Assembly (NCBI GenBank): GCA_003290165.1
Contig: QNQO01000602.1
Span: forward strand, 1-64,000
Length of the DNA stretch: 64,000 bases
Direction of reading: 5' to 3'
From: Berberis thunbergii
Lineage: Eukaryota > Streptophyta > Magnoliopsida > Ranunculales > Berberidaceae
A program made the position numbers and the translations under genes. This document shows positions 21,966 to 35,400 of the stretch, in pieces. The notes under the pieces are model-generated. The model made no database searches. It was not told where the DNA came from and was given only the letters and a program-made list of their open reading frames with translations. Positions within the stretch are counted from its first letter, which is position 1, and every line of letters starts with the position of its first letter.

Positions 21966-22022
21966 TTGGTCAGCCGTTGATAGTGTTGGTAAGCCGTAGA
22001 CAGTGTTGGTAAGCCTTAGCAT
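21966..22022 (+). repeat. Viral short repeats and right junction repeat
   Basis: Units GATAGTGTTGGTAAGCCGTA and GACAGTGTTGGTAAG repeat the left-end units. CCTTAGCAT at 22014-22022 closes the insertion. Confidence 0.65.
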
Positions 22023-23430
22023 GTAACTTTCTATAAAAGTAACAATTGATAATAAAAAATAAGATGTATTTAATGTTCAATTTTGGTCCGATAATTTCGG
22101 TTTTCCAAAACCCGGAATCGGTACCGTACCGTACCGAACAGTAATGGTTTGGTTCCTATATTGAACAGTCAAGCAGTGTTCCATACGGTTCCATATTGGT
22201 TTTAGTATTTCGGGAAAATTTGCCCACCTCCCTCCATGTTGTGTTTCAGAAGGGGCTAAGATGGAAAAGTAAGGCATAAACAAGTTACCAATACACACAG
22301 AGCAATCCATATCTTTTGGAAATTACCAGATCAGAATCTATCTTGTCACATGCCACATCCAAATCCAACCACAAAACTAATAACCATATAGGTACGCTCC
22401 TATTCTATATTCAAATATTAACTTATTTTAGGTATATACATCAATAAAAATGGACTATGATTTTTAAATTGTAGTTATACTCAAATCCCGATGGATTTTT
22501 AATGACAAAGACTTCGAATCGGGTCAATCAAACCGTTTTTCAATTCAAATATTTTTTTTGGGTCATTTTGACTACTTCATTCCCTTCTAAAAATTATTTC
22601 AGTCACAGGTCTAAAATAGCATAGATAATCACGTTCACTCGCTTTAACCAGCCCATAGACAAAAATACCCTTACCAAATGGACCCAAATCCAATTATGAT
22701 AAATCATATGGACACAAAATCAAAATAACCCTTAATTTTAATATCTATAAGTTGGTCAACATGAGTCAAATGATATGACTGCCATTTTGGACCCCAAACT
22801 GAGAAAATTTTCTAATAACCCTAATTACAATAAATGAAATGAAGCCAAAGTCAAAATAGCCCTATTTTTTTTTTTTTTTAAGAATCCGCATCTTATTTCG
22901 AATTCGTTTTATTTGTCCGATTCTATACCAATTTATCCCTATAGAAAATGAGCAAGGAAGCAAGGGCGGATAATGGTAATTAATAAATAAATAAAAAGAC
23001 GTGTCGTGGTCAGTATGATGACAGAGTAGATGCATATATGGTGGAAGAGAAGGTAAAAGATCAGTGTCTAGAAGGAAGATGAAACAGGATAAGGCGAGGG
23101 TGAATGGAGTGATGCAAGTAGACGTACTGAAAGGCGACTGATTTATTTGAGCAGTGTTGAGTGCCTATTTTAGCAAGACGAATAATCTGACAAGAATTAT
23201 AAAACAGCCTACCCAGGTACAAAGCAAGTAAAGTACATTTTTTCTAAAGATTCAAGCCAGACCAGCCAGGTCACACCCAACACCATCCATCATCCTCGAT
23301 ATGCGCATCTCAAGAATAACTCAGTAAAGTAATAAACCAAAGAAAAAAAATGTTTTTTCTTTAGAATAACTCAGTAAAGTAATAAACCAATGAAAAAAAT
23401 TTAGTAAAAGTAGTATAATATGTTTTTTTC
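22023..23430. other. Noncoding region downstream of MOB1
   Basis: No gene seen. It contains a CGGTACCGTACCGTACCG stretch near 22116, a T run near 22866, and a tandem duplication of AACTCAGTAAAGTAATAAAC (about 23314 and 23365). Confidence 0.5.
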
Positions 23431-23431
23431 T

Positions 23432-23437
23432 TTTATT
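23432..23437 (-). terminator. Candidate poly(A) signal of MOB1
   Basis: The minus strand reads AATAAA 50 nt after the MOB1 stop codon. It is the nearest match; plant signals are loose, so the true 3' end may differ. Confidence 0.45.
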
Positions 23438-23486
23438 CCAGATTCTCTAAATGTAAGCTGACAAGTCTATCAATCTACAGTTTCAT

Positions 23487-26400
23487 TCAGTACGGAACAA
23501 TGATAGATTCTATAAGATCTTGTAGTGGTGCCAATTCCTTCTTGTCAATCAATCCGAATTCCTGCATGGACCAATAAACAGTAATTAAAAAAGCTTCTTC
23601 CACATCAAATAAATAATATAACAATACAAATACTATTTGCATTATAAATTGATTACAACGAAATAAAATAAAATATATTATTCTAGTAACTTGTATTGCA
23701 GATTGAAGCTTACGAAATCACTATCTTGAATTGGTGGAATTGGTACGTCTTGATTTGTGGATAGAGGCTAACGGATACGCTATGTTCTATTAACAAAATT
23801 CGTCCATACTCGGTGTTGTAGTTCTTAGGCGTCTGACTATCAGGATTCAACTATCTAATACCAACACCGTAGCACAAGGGTGTTGGCTCTGGCGAATTTA
23901 CCGAATGCAGTCTCCCTCAGAAGTGAAGAAGAATGAATAATTCTAGAAAAAATTAATGTGCTGAAGAACTCGTTTTTCTCTTCAATATATAGAGCAAAAG
24001 GGTATGTTGATTAGACACATCATTTCTTCAATATTTTTTATTTGTTATACAAACTCCAACAATACCCCACATTTGTATAGTAAATATACAGTGTTGTCTT
24101 CTGGATAGAAACTTAGACACGATATGCATTGGGAGAGGTGTCTTTTGGACTTGAACCTTCCTTAGTGAATACTTATCGGATTTACCGGTGATGCAGTGTG
24201 TATAGGAGACATTGAACTGTTCACCGTGTTTAATAAATCAAGACAATGAGCATCTCACATATCATATCTTCACATTTTTCAATTCATACAGTTTTGTTCA
24301 TTTTGGTCTTGAACAAATCCCGAATTCATGAGAGCTTTAGAGAACTCAGCCATATCATTCTCATAAATGCGACCCCACATTTACTCCCATATAGGTGGCA
24401 CTTATATTATTAATACCCTGTTGTATTCATCCTATCTCTCAAGATATTAGTGTCATTAAGAATAAATAAATATTCACCGTGACCATCACAGGTAGTATAC
24501 ATTTCTTATCATAGGAATGAGTAAGTGTATACACTCTATTATTTGAGTTTCACCTAACTAGTTTGTCATTTTGAACCTAGGCCTTGAAATTCCATTTGAC
24601 TAAGTTAGGTTTTTCGCCGGGTATACTCCTCATTGGATTGGCTTTAAGCCCATTCCTCTCGATAATTTTAACACTTGCTATTTTGGTATACCCTTTGTAA
24701 CTTGATCCACAATATTCTTCTTTGATTTCACATAGTCAATTGAAATGATTCCAGTTTTGAACAATTGTTTTATAGTGTTAAGTCGTCGTCTCATGTGCTT
24801 AGACTTGTCATTGTAAATGTTATTTTTCGCTGGCGCAATGACTACCATGCAATCACGGTGAATGCATATAGCAGTCACAGGTTGAGGCCATAACGAAATA
24901 TCTTCTAACAAATTTCTCAGCCAATCTGCTTTTCAACAGTCTGATCTAAGGCTATAAATTCAGATTGCATTGTGAAATGTGCTATACACGTTTGTTTTTG
25001 TGATTTCCACGACACTACTGCCCCACCAAGTGTAAATATATATCCACTTGTGGATTTCATAGTTTTTCTTTTTCTAAATGTTGCACTTAGGCTTAGATTT
25101 GTTTCCATCCTCACCAACATTGGCTTTAACGTCAAACTCGGAAGTATTCATTCCCTCACTCTTACGGTGATCTTCTTGAACCCTTAATTTGATAACCAAA
25201 TCCTCCATTGTCATATCAGTCTTCTTATATTTGAGATGAATCTTGAAATCATTCCAAGATGGAGGCAATTTCTCAATGACAGCCTCGACTGCAAATTGGT
25301 GTAGTAATTCCATTCCCTCTGCAGCAAGTTCTAGGATCATAATCTGGAGTTCCTCCACTTGGTTCACAATAATCTTTGAGTCTATCATTTGGTACTTTAA
25401 AAAATTTTCAATGATAAACTTCTTTGAACTAGCATCTTCAATTTTATTTTATTCTTCAGGGAATCTCAAAGTTATTTTGTTGTTTTGTATAATCTATATA
25501 CATCGTACAACGCATCATCGAGACTACTTAGGATATAGATCCTACATAAAAACTCACTATGTTTCCATGCATCAATTGCATTAAACTGATCTGTGAAAAT
25601 ATCATCTCCTTCAGTGACAGGAACATCTTCCTTGACAATATGAGCACGGTTCAGTGTTGTTAGATAGAACATCTTCTGTTGCTAGCGTTTGAAATCCATA
25701 CCCTTGAACACGTCTGGTTTGTCAACATGGGGTTTGACGCAATTTACTAATTGTTCCATAAATTTTGTCTATAGATTGTTGGAGAACAATTAGAACAATG
25801 TATAAATTTATTTGAAATAAATAATATAACAATACAAATACTATTTGCATTATAAATTGATTACAACGAAATCAAATAAAATAAATTATTCTACTAACTT
25901 GTACTGCAGATTGAGGCTTGCAAAATCACTACCTTGAATTGGCAGAATTGGTACATCTTGATTTGTGAATAGAGGCTAGCGGATACGCTATGTCCTATAG
26001 ACATAATTCGTCTCTACTCGGTGTTGTAGTTCTTTAGGCGTTTGACTACCAGGATTCAACTATCTAATACCAACACCGTGGCACAAGGGTGTTGGCTCTG
26101 ACGAATTTACCAAATGTTATCTTTCTCAGGAGTAAAGAAGAATGAATAACTCTAAAAAAAATTAATGTGTTGAAAAACTCTTTTTTCTCTTCAATATATA
26201 AAGAGCAAAAGGGTGTGTTGATCAAAGGGTTGATCAGACACATCCTTTTCTTAATTCAAAACAAGGTTTAAAGTGCAAAAGACACATCATTTCTTAATTC
26301 AGACACATCCTTTCTTCAATATTTGTTATTTGCTATACAAACTCCAACATAGTTCCTTACGAATATATTGACAAACACATTGTGCATCCGAGACAGGTTG

Positions 26401-29400
26401 CAGTGTGATCACAAGGTTCAACCTCATGAGCACACGATATAAACTAATATTTGAAAACACCGACAAAAGGCATCTATAGTTTAGTCTCGTCCTCAAACTC
26501 ACATGGCTTGAGGTGAGGGCTTGAAATTTTGGGAGGACCTCCAATGGTTACTCTGACATAAACTACTCAAAAAAAAAATTAATAATGATTCAAAAAGCAT
26601 ATTGGCGCATGAAAAACACACCCTAAAAGCTCAAGTTTGACATTTGAGCTTTCCTATATTAAAGGTAAACAAACTGAAACTGAAACACAAAAACTGAAAA
26701 GCAAGTCTGAATGAAACTCTTTACTAGTATACACAGAAATAAACAGAAGATCATCAAAACTTGTACGGCAAAAAAAGTTGCATCTTCAAAGCATTGACAG
26801 AGCCTGAGATCATATAGTCATCAAATAGTATTCATTATTCAACTACAAATTACCCTATTAAGTAATGGAGTTAGGATCAAGGGACTCAAATTTATTGCAC
26901 CAACATACAAATTTCAAAAACCACCCTTATTCAAGAATTTCGAGAAAAAAATCCATCAAATGAGTTCTTCAAGTTAATGGAGAAACTACAGAAAATATAA
27001 CAAAGAGAAAAAGGAAAACAAGTTGAAGATTGGGATTTAAGATGGTTAAACTGAAAGTTTTGAAGCTATTCCTCACCTATAAAAGGAGATATCTAATTGT
27101 ACTATCAGGAAGTAATATTGATGGTCACAAAAACCTTGGCAAGTGGTGTCCAAGTGTCAAAGAAGCCACATTCTTGACAAAAGAAATACAAATAAAATAA
27201 CAAGAAGAAGAAGCAAGGAAGAGAGAGAGAGAGAGTAATGACGCGAAGAAAGCTTACACAAGTGAACAGGATGAAGTGCTTGAAGCAAGTATTGAGATGG
27301 GCCTCCTCCTTAAGACTCACAATCTTTTGAAAATGTGAGTGATAAATGTGGGCATACACGCGGAAGAGCCGTTTGAAAATGGTCTTCACGACTTCTCTGA
27401 AGTTGGGTGGAAACGGTGCTCCTGAAAAACAAAGGTTAGACAAACAACTTTTAAGAAACCAAAATGAGTATGGTTTTGGGCACTCCTAGGTATCTCTCTA
27501 GGTACATAAACCTACACATCAATTCAACAAACGTCCTAACCATGTTGTCATTGAGAAGCTTCAGCGAGTATGGTCCAAATATTACTCATTGAAGATAAAA
27601 AGGGAAGACACATTCTGCAACACTGTAAATTATACTCCTTTATTCAAGTCGAAGGTTTTTCTTCTATAGCTGCGTTAACTGAACAGAGTGACGCTTACCT
27701 TTTGTAGGTGGAGGGATTCTGACTGATAAACTGTACCTTTTTTTTTGGAAAGCAAACTGGGTTTTTTATAGGATCTCATAACCTATCAACAAGGTGACAC
27801 CTACAGGTCAACACCATAAGAAAGTAACTATGCCGCCGGTGGGGTCTCGAACATAGGACGTGGGGGATAAACCCACACAGCCCTAACCACTCGACCATAA
27901 CGCCTTTGGCTGATAAACTGTACCTTATCATTTGGTACAGCACAATCTTCTAGTTTGTGCCAGTAATGAAGCGATTATTGTATAGTTATACAATTTCCAC
28001 TATTTCTGCCAGCGATGGCAAAGGCTCAAGTACAGTCTAACTATATAAGGCCTGAGCCCACTCGAGAGTCCAAATCGAACTCCAAGCGCAAGGAGAGTTG
28101 GGTGGCTCTAGGGAGAACACTAGGTCAGCTCATGTGCATGTTCAAGTATATTCCAGATATTTCTTTATTCTAAAATGTTGTTATTCTAGAATATGCTAGA
28201 TCTTGTTTAGTAGGTTTGTACAGACATGTATGCTTCATTGTTTTTCATCAAGTTCAACTACAATAATCAGTTTTATAGTTTAGTTTATTTTTCTATTTTG
28301 TTTCCGACATAAACATAACAACAACAGCAACAGCATCAACTGGCAACGACAATAATAATAGTGATCGCTATCATAAGAACAGTAATAATTCCAGTGACGA
28401 GTTGCAGGGAACTTTTACCAAGCTTTTGAGGAAATATGGACTCATCATCAAGCTGAGATTCAATCCAGTCCATCAGGTACTCGACATACTTCGGTGCAGA
28501 AACTTCAATAGGCTTCTTGATCTGTACACCATCAGCCCATCTATATTCATACCTGTAGATACAATCTCCAGAAAATCAGGAATCCCTAAAAGTGCATCTG
28601 TACCTACGATGATCTAAAGTATGGAATATGACAGTGAAAGGCATTGGTTCAGGAGCTTGCTATAGTGGGCAAGTTCCCATATGAGATTTCTTATAACTTG
28701 AAAATTGCAGCTATTCACAATCATGAAAATATTCAAGTCAGCTCTTTCAATGCATTGGCTGAGCTCACAGTTCATTAATAATCCTTTTGACGTTCTCCCA
28801 AGAACCACGGAACTTTGTCTCGACTGCCTATTATCTTTGCTCTAATTATCAACTTATAAATCAGAAGAAAAAGAGAAAGTTAACTATTGCAGAAAGCCAT
28901 ACTTGGGACCAGCAGTCATTGTGGGACAGTTCTCGTGTGTACAGAACTCAGTGAGGGTGCCATAAAGCAGATTCACCTGGTTGAAGAAGTCAACAGCTGC
29001 AAATAGACACAATGTGACGAAACTGGTTCAACTTAGAGTTTGTTGAAAATCGTTATTTCAAGAATCGAGGGAAAGAACTCAACTGAGGAAAATAACAGCA
29101 GTCTTAAAGTACAGAAATAATGTTCTGAAATGATATCAGATAAAATCTCCCCTAGAAAGCGAGAATATTACTATTGACAGCAAGCCACTCATTTGCATCC
29201 TCTCCAGGAGGAAGTCGCACGGCTTCCCTCAGGTTTCCACTACCAAGCGTGGCATCGATGTGCTGTCTCAGCTGTGCACCCTGTCCAAAACAAAAGCCCC
29301 ATTGGTCAGATCAGTTGTCCATAACAATCACAACAGCCTCCATAAGAGTTGAGTAGCGACATGAAAAAATCATCTGATACAGACGCATTTTGATACTGCA

Positions 29401-32400
29401 GTTCACTTGACAGTTGACACTATTTTTTTTGAAAACCAAGAGATTACATCGAAAGGTGCAAAAAATTGCAAAAGTGAAGTGAGAGAAAGTAAAGGAATGC
29501 AAGAAACAAGTAATATATACTCATAGGAAACAATCAGAAGTAAGGGAAAAGGTATAAAACAAGCTTCAGAGACTTGCTGTGTGAACTTTCACTGACACAA
29601 ACGGACTAAAACACCTAAGCTTCGAATGATTTAGGAATTAGGATTTCTTGACATGTTATCGTATCAAATGTCAGCTCAAAAATGTGTTTGATCATATTTA
29701 TGCTTTTACAAAAGTCTCTCTGAAGTCCAATACAAGGATAACAGCTTCTTAATTTTATTTTCATATGAAACACTAAGGGGATCACTCAGTAAAATATTTT
29801 TTACAATTTTATGAGGGTATATTAGTTGGGTTAACAATCAAGTATGCGCTGTCTTCTAATATTTATTTGATACAAAAATTTCTTGCAAGAATTCCTCCTT
29901 CAACAAGCCAAGTTATGATGTAACCTGAATCATCTGAAGTATTTATCATGCAGCAAAAGATGTGGCAACATTAGCATTATTCATCAGAAGCCCTTGGGAG
30001 AAATTTCAATCCAAAGCCATTATTCCCTAGCTATTTTGAAGTCAAATGCATCACATGCACCGAGTTCAGATATGTTGTAGAATCAATATGTCCTTTCTAA
30101 AGGAGGTGCCATAGAGTGCCTTTGTGCTAAGATAATTTTCGCGCCCAACTTAGCGAAGAATCATATAATCCGCTAGGTGCAACCTTGTGGTCGGCTTAAA
30201 TGTTATGTTATTGCTTGGGCAAGTTTGTGTGGCAGTTGAGGTGAGCTTCACTTAAGGTTGGTTTGGTCTGTGTAGGTTGGTAAAAGCACCATACTAGCTT
30301 GTTGCTAAGGAATCCTGTCTGCTACAAGGTAGGAGTCTAGTTGTGGAAGTCAACTACACCTACCTCCTTGTAGTGCCTCGGTGTAAGTTGGCTCTAGGGG
30401 CGGCTGTAAAAGTCAACCATAGCTTAAAGGGGTGGTTGTGGAGGTCAGCTGTGGCCTTGTGAAAAGGGGTAACAATGGAAGTTAGTTGTGACTTTGAAAG
30501 GGCAGTTATAGGAGTCAACCATAGCCTTGAGACAGGGAAGGTAGTGTAGGAGGGAAAGCTGTGACGGACCGAGTAAGTAAGGTTTTAAATCACAACGTAG
30601 AGGTAATACATGCATATAGTGTGAAACCTTTAACTGGAGATCATTTGATCTTTTATAGTAGACGTTTCTATTCTCTCCCATTAGTTAGGAAGAACCAAGA
30701 ATGTTATATTTTTTTCTTTTGTGTCCTCTTTTACTTTATGCTTGTGTGATTGTGTTACATAGTAAAGTTGAATCATAATCATGTTAACATCAATCCACTT
30801 GAAAAAAGGAGTTATTGTACCCCTTACAGTGGCATAGCATATTTATAGTGTACTTTCTTTGGCATCAGAGCAGGGACAAGGGGACTAACATTGTGAGTGT
30901 GATCCATATCCCAAGTGATGGATTAGGAATTAGGATAAGATCATAGATGTTTGGCTTGCTGGTGCCCCGTTATTTGATGGAACAATTACATTAACTGGCT
31001 GGTACGGATGAGACTCTTCTCGAGGCCATTGGGTAAAATGTATGGCCCGTGACTTGAGCAGGATTGAAGTATCCAGCTGAACTGCCAATAGATGAGATCA
31101 AGGTCTTAATTTTGCGCAGATTGGCTGAAAGATAAGAGAATAAGAACTTTTGGAGTATGCCAATCCCCATGGACACTACTTGGATATCGAGATCCACTTC
31201 TAAAATGAAAGAATCCTGCCTTCTCACATTGGGAATGGCAGGAGCTTTCTGGTTTGAACCATGGAGTGAAGGGGATTACTAGTGAACCAGCTCACCTTTC
31301 GAGAAATACAAGCTTCAGGAATAAGTCCAGGACTCTAAATGCTCTGGTCAGTAAAGTTAGAAGGATAGGAGGCTGGCACTTTCCAAGAACTATTGATTCA
31401 AAGGTCAAGCGCCTTTGGGAGTGCACAAACAGAACTAAGAAAACTGTAGTCTAGACTAGCTCTCCAACTCGATTATTCGGAATCAAACTAGCTTATAATG
31501 ACTGTAAAAGAACTAAAATTTCTTGGAGAAAGATAGTGTGTGACAACAATGGAGTCCTTAAGTAAAATTGCCACTTGTAGGAAGGCCATTAATGCCCTCG
31601 TCATCCAAGATTGCTTCTGCTACACATGAATAATATCTCAATCAGTCTGATTTATGTAAGATAATGACCAGGAAAACAACAAGTTCATTCAGTCCATTGT
31701 CTGCCCTGTTATGGACAATGGGATGCAAGAGAAGGGATCAATACTCAAGATTGAAACAGGATATACACAATAACTACAGGTGACAGTCTCAAGCATGGTT
31801 CAAAATAAGTCGGATATATTGACTCTTGAGAAAGGGATAGATACTACAGATATTTTGGATATTTCGTCGAGTATCAGAATGTATATGCAGACATTTTGAA
31901 TATCTTCACCTAAAAAACAGAAAGATATCAAGGTTATATTTCATATACAATAGATATTTTAATCCATGGTCTCAAATCCTACTCGATGAGAACTTCTTTA
32001 AAAGTGAGAGTGAATATGGGAAGAGAGGAACTGGAGACGGTTTCAGAACAACACAAGTACTAGAAATCAAGTGACTAATCAAATTACGACTAAACGAGAG
32101 AATGCCGTGAACTATACAACAGAAGGGGGTGCTTTCAATGGAACATACAGCCCACCTTTACCACATCCCTGGAAAAGCTATGTTATTGGATTAAACTTCC
32201 TGATGATAACTTCAAACTATGTCTGATGACTCAGATAGAAGAACCATAGGGAGATTGGTGGGTTCATAAAGGACTGGGAAGTAAAGGTGATTATTGCATA
32301 CAGTGGGGGAGTTGCAAAGGAGGACATCCTGCTAACTGAACTTCAAGCTCTGAAGGTAGGTATGGAACTAGTGATTCAGATAGGAATATAGGACTTTGCG

Positions 32401-35400
32401 GATTTTAATCTCCATGGATAACAACAAGCAGTGGAGATAGGTGACAGAGGAGAACCCAATTCAGAACACATGGTTTCATGATTTCAGACATCCAATGATA
32501 TGAGAAATGGAATGAGCTACAGGTAAGATGAACATGTTGTTGGAGATGTGGCTTGATTTGAATTAGTCCCACATCGAACATGGAATCACATCGTATGAAG
32601 GTAATAAGGTTGGGACATGTCTCTTAATAGGAACGAGACCTTTTGAAGGTTGTAGAGTCCAAATGGTAAAACCCCACACTTGGGAGCCACGGGTGTTTGA
32701 GTTGGAAACAATATCGTTGCTTGACGGCATAACAACATTCATACCTCCTATCCTCTTCTAGAAGCTAAACTATACGAAGTGGTGACCAAGGTTGCTCTCC
32801 AACATACCTATGTAAGGAAGTAAGGATGAGGATCCATTGAGTGCCAACCTTAATGGGATGCTTGGAACTCCTATTGATGCACACTAAAGCATGTTTGAGT
32901 TTGGGGCCACGATATATCCTCCTCATTGTTTATTTTTGGGTTTTTTTTATCAATAAAAGGGTGGGGATCCTATAACCCTTGCTTGCTTTGCAGTAACATT
33001 TAAATAAATTAGTTTAAAAAATAATATGCATAACTGTTACAATTAGGAAGCATCTTTATTTCATTCATCCTTCCAACCAACAAAAAGATACAGGAAATGG
33101 TTTGAGTAAGTGTCTAAAACGCGTTTGAGGCATGCCAACCTTTTGACACATGCAAAGTTGCATCAGACACATGTCGGAGAAGTTTGAGAATTAGGTTCCT
33201 TTATTTTGATGTTTTCGTCGCCAATTTTTTTTAGTGTACGATTTAGTGGATTCTACGTAAATATGCAACTTTATTTTTTTTTTACTTGTTTGTTTGTTTT
33301 TATTGTCATATATGCATGCTAGTATGCTACTATTTATGGATAATGTATGCTAGTATTGGTTATGGATAATGTATGCTAGTATTGGTTATGGATAATGTAT
33401 GCTACTACGATTTATTTTATGGTTATGGATAATGTATGCTAGTATGCTACTACGATTTATTTTATGGATAATGTATGCTAGTATGCTACTACGATTTATT
33501 TTATAATAATAATAATAAATCCAAAAATAAGCTAAGTGCGCCTTATGTCCCTGATGCACACGCATCGCCTCGGGTGTTGTCAACCATATGCGGCTCACCT
33601 CTACCTTAACTACACTGGGTCAACTGCAATATTAGGTATTCTCTGGATTGGTAGTATTATTTAGTATTCTATTTATGGTTTTTTTAGGGCTAGACATAGT
33701 TTCATTGTAATAATGTCTAAGGCCCATCATTCTAATCAGTTGTTAATGAATTGAGAACAGACAGTGTTAGAATTACATAAGTAAGACCATACACTATCCT
33801 TTAGCCAACAGTAATAAGTCGACAGCATATGCTCATACATGTGAAGGAACTAATTCGGTATTTTAGGCAAAAAAAAGAAGTTATCAGAAAGAGTGAATGA
33901 CAAACAATTCTTTGAATTACCGAGCAGAATATTTACTAGATTGATACTAACATTTCTAAAAGAAAAAAGGACTATAACTTATGTATTAAGTAAAAAAAAA
34001 AAAAAAGATCACCTTGCTCCCTGAAGGTGCACTCTTTTTCGGGCGAAATGTCCTCTGATTCCTGTTTGGAGATCAACAAACTTCAGCAGTGACACAGTAG
34101 AGAAAGAGAAAATTGTGAAGTAAAGTACGGTAGTAACTTTGACAACGAAAAACAAGCTCCAAGTGAAAGAACGATATGAAAATACGAGAATTCTGATTAA
34201 AAAAAAATATGGGAACAATGTGCAAGCTTTAACACCGAAATTTTTTGATTTGAGAAGAATAAGTTTAAAATGATTGCACCTTAATGTGTAATCTTCCGTG
34301 TAGACAAATCATCAAACATATGATCAGTAGGACCTCTAGTAGCCTTGTCATGAATGCTATGAACTTTCGTTTGGAAATTATATGCTAGAAGGAAATATAC
34401 TAGATGAACTATGGAAATTATACAGGTCATCGTGAGATCTTTGACTTCTTTCCACCATTTATATTAACCAAATCTTCATACTTAAACCTTTCCATTAGGA
34501 TTAATGAGGATTTAAGAGAGCATATCCTTGATAATTGATTCCAGGGAGAATCTTCTCTATGGATTACCATTCACAATATATTAAAAAAAAAAAAAAAAAA
34601 ATTCTCTTTGCTATCTACCACAGAAGGTTAACTTTACCCAAGAATACTGCAGTTTTCCAAGTTTGGGTAAGGCGATGGGTAGATCGTATATCGTATCCAA
34701 ATCACGCCAAAGGTCAAAAAAACAAAGTCCAGAATTCGCAACAGTGCACTATTAAATAAAAAAATTGTTCATTAGAGTTTCAAAATTATATGTAAAGTTT
34801 ATCTGGGATCAAATAACTGAGTGTAGGGATGGATATTAGCACCACTCAAACAGGGGACCTAGCTACTTTGCCCCTAATGCGGTGGATACAGAGGTTAGTT
34901 GTTGGGAGCAGGGTGGTTATGGTATTTGAATCTAATCCCTGAGTGGTGGGGTGGAGACAAGGGAATGGTATGACATTTCTCACAGAAACCAGGCAAAAAA
35001 TTCCAGTTAACTATTCTGATCCTACAAAATAAGGACTTTATAGAAGCTTTACTAGTCCATTCACACTTTTGGATGATGTGAGACTAATAGTTGTTATACA
35101 AAACAATATACTAATTCACACACATAGTCCGACGTCACCTTTATTTTTAAAACTTGTTCATTCACACTTTTGGACCACTTAGCTGTTTGAATCGACATGG
35201 GAAAAATTAGAGTTTTTTAAGTCAGTTGGGGCTCTGTCGAGGTTCCCCATTTACCAATTGAGCGAAGACGGGGATATCTTTAATAAACTTCCCAGGGTCG
35301 GGGCTGAGTTGGGGATGTCCTTTTTTAGCGGGGCTGGAGATGGGGATTGAGAATCTGTTCCCCCCATTGCCAGCTCTACCTGAGTACTGTCAATAAAGAG

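Larger units (their letters stand above)
14031..22022 (+). mobile_element. Endogenous caulimovirid (florendovirus-like) insertion, about 8 kb
   Basis: The plus strand carries, in order, a leader, a movement-protein region, coat-protein region with CCHC knuckle, aspartic protease, RT, RNase H, a second ORF, a promoter-like region and a tRNA-Met PBS. There is no integrase and there are no LTRs, which argues against a gypsy element. One long polyprotein followed by an orphan ORF2 is the plan described for florendoviruses. The insert looks like a linearised circular genome: the short repeat GTTGGTAAG(C/T)CGTAGACAGTGTTGGT is found at both ends. CCTTAGCAT flanks it at 14031-14039 and 22014-22022. 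The coding capacity is broken in at least seven places, so it is a fossil. Confidence 0.85.
23605..26349 (-). mobile_element. Ty1/copia element, internally deleted, within MOB1 intron 6
   Basis: Two LTRs in the same orientation bracket a gag gene joined directly to the C-terminal RNase H. Protease, integrase and RT are missing. The minus strand runs LTR (26349-25813), gag (25759-25074), RNase H (25135-24678), 3' leader and LTR (24061-23605). The outer ends read CTCCAACA on the right. No matching 5-bp target duplication was found (CCACA on the left, TAGTT on the right). It lies antisense-neutral, in the same strand as MOB1, within the last intron. Confidence 0.85.

Noticed and set aside
14031..22022. 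Reading the viral insertion as a Ty3/gypsy LTR retrotransposon
   Set aside because: No LTRs and no integrase, while a movement-protein-like region precedes the coat region and an extra ORF follows RNase H.
27105..27443. Stand-alone 112-codon gene starting MSNLCFSG
   Set aside because: Only the middle is coding: it is MOB1 exon 6 (27421-27258) read through into both introns.
33308..33505. CRISPR-like array of spaced repeats
   Set aside because: Plant intron minisatellite: units are contiguous without unique spacers, and CRISPR arrays are prokaryotic.
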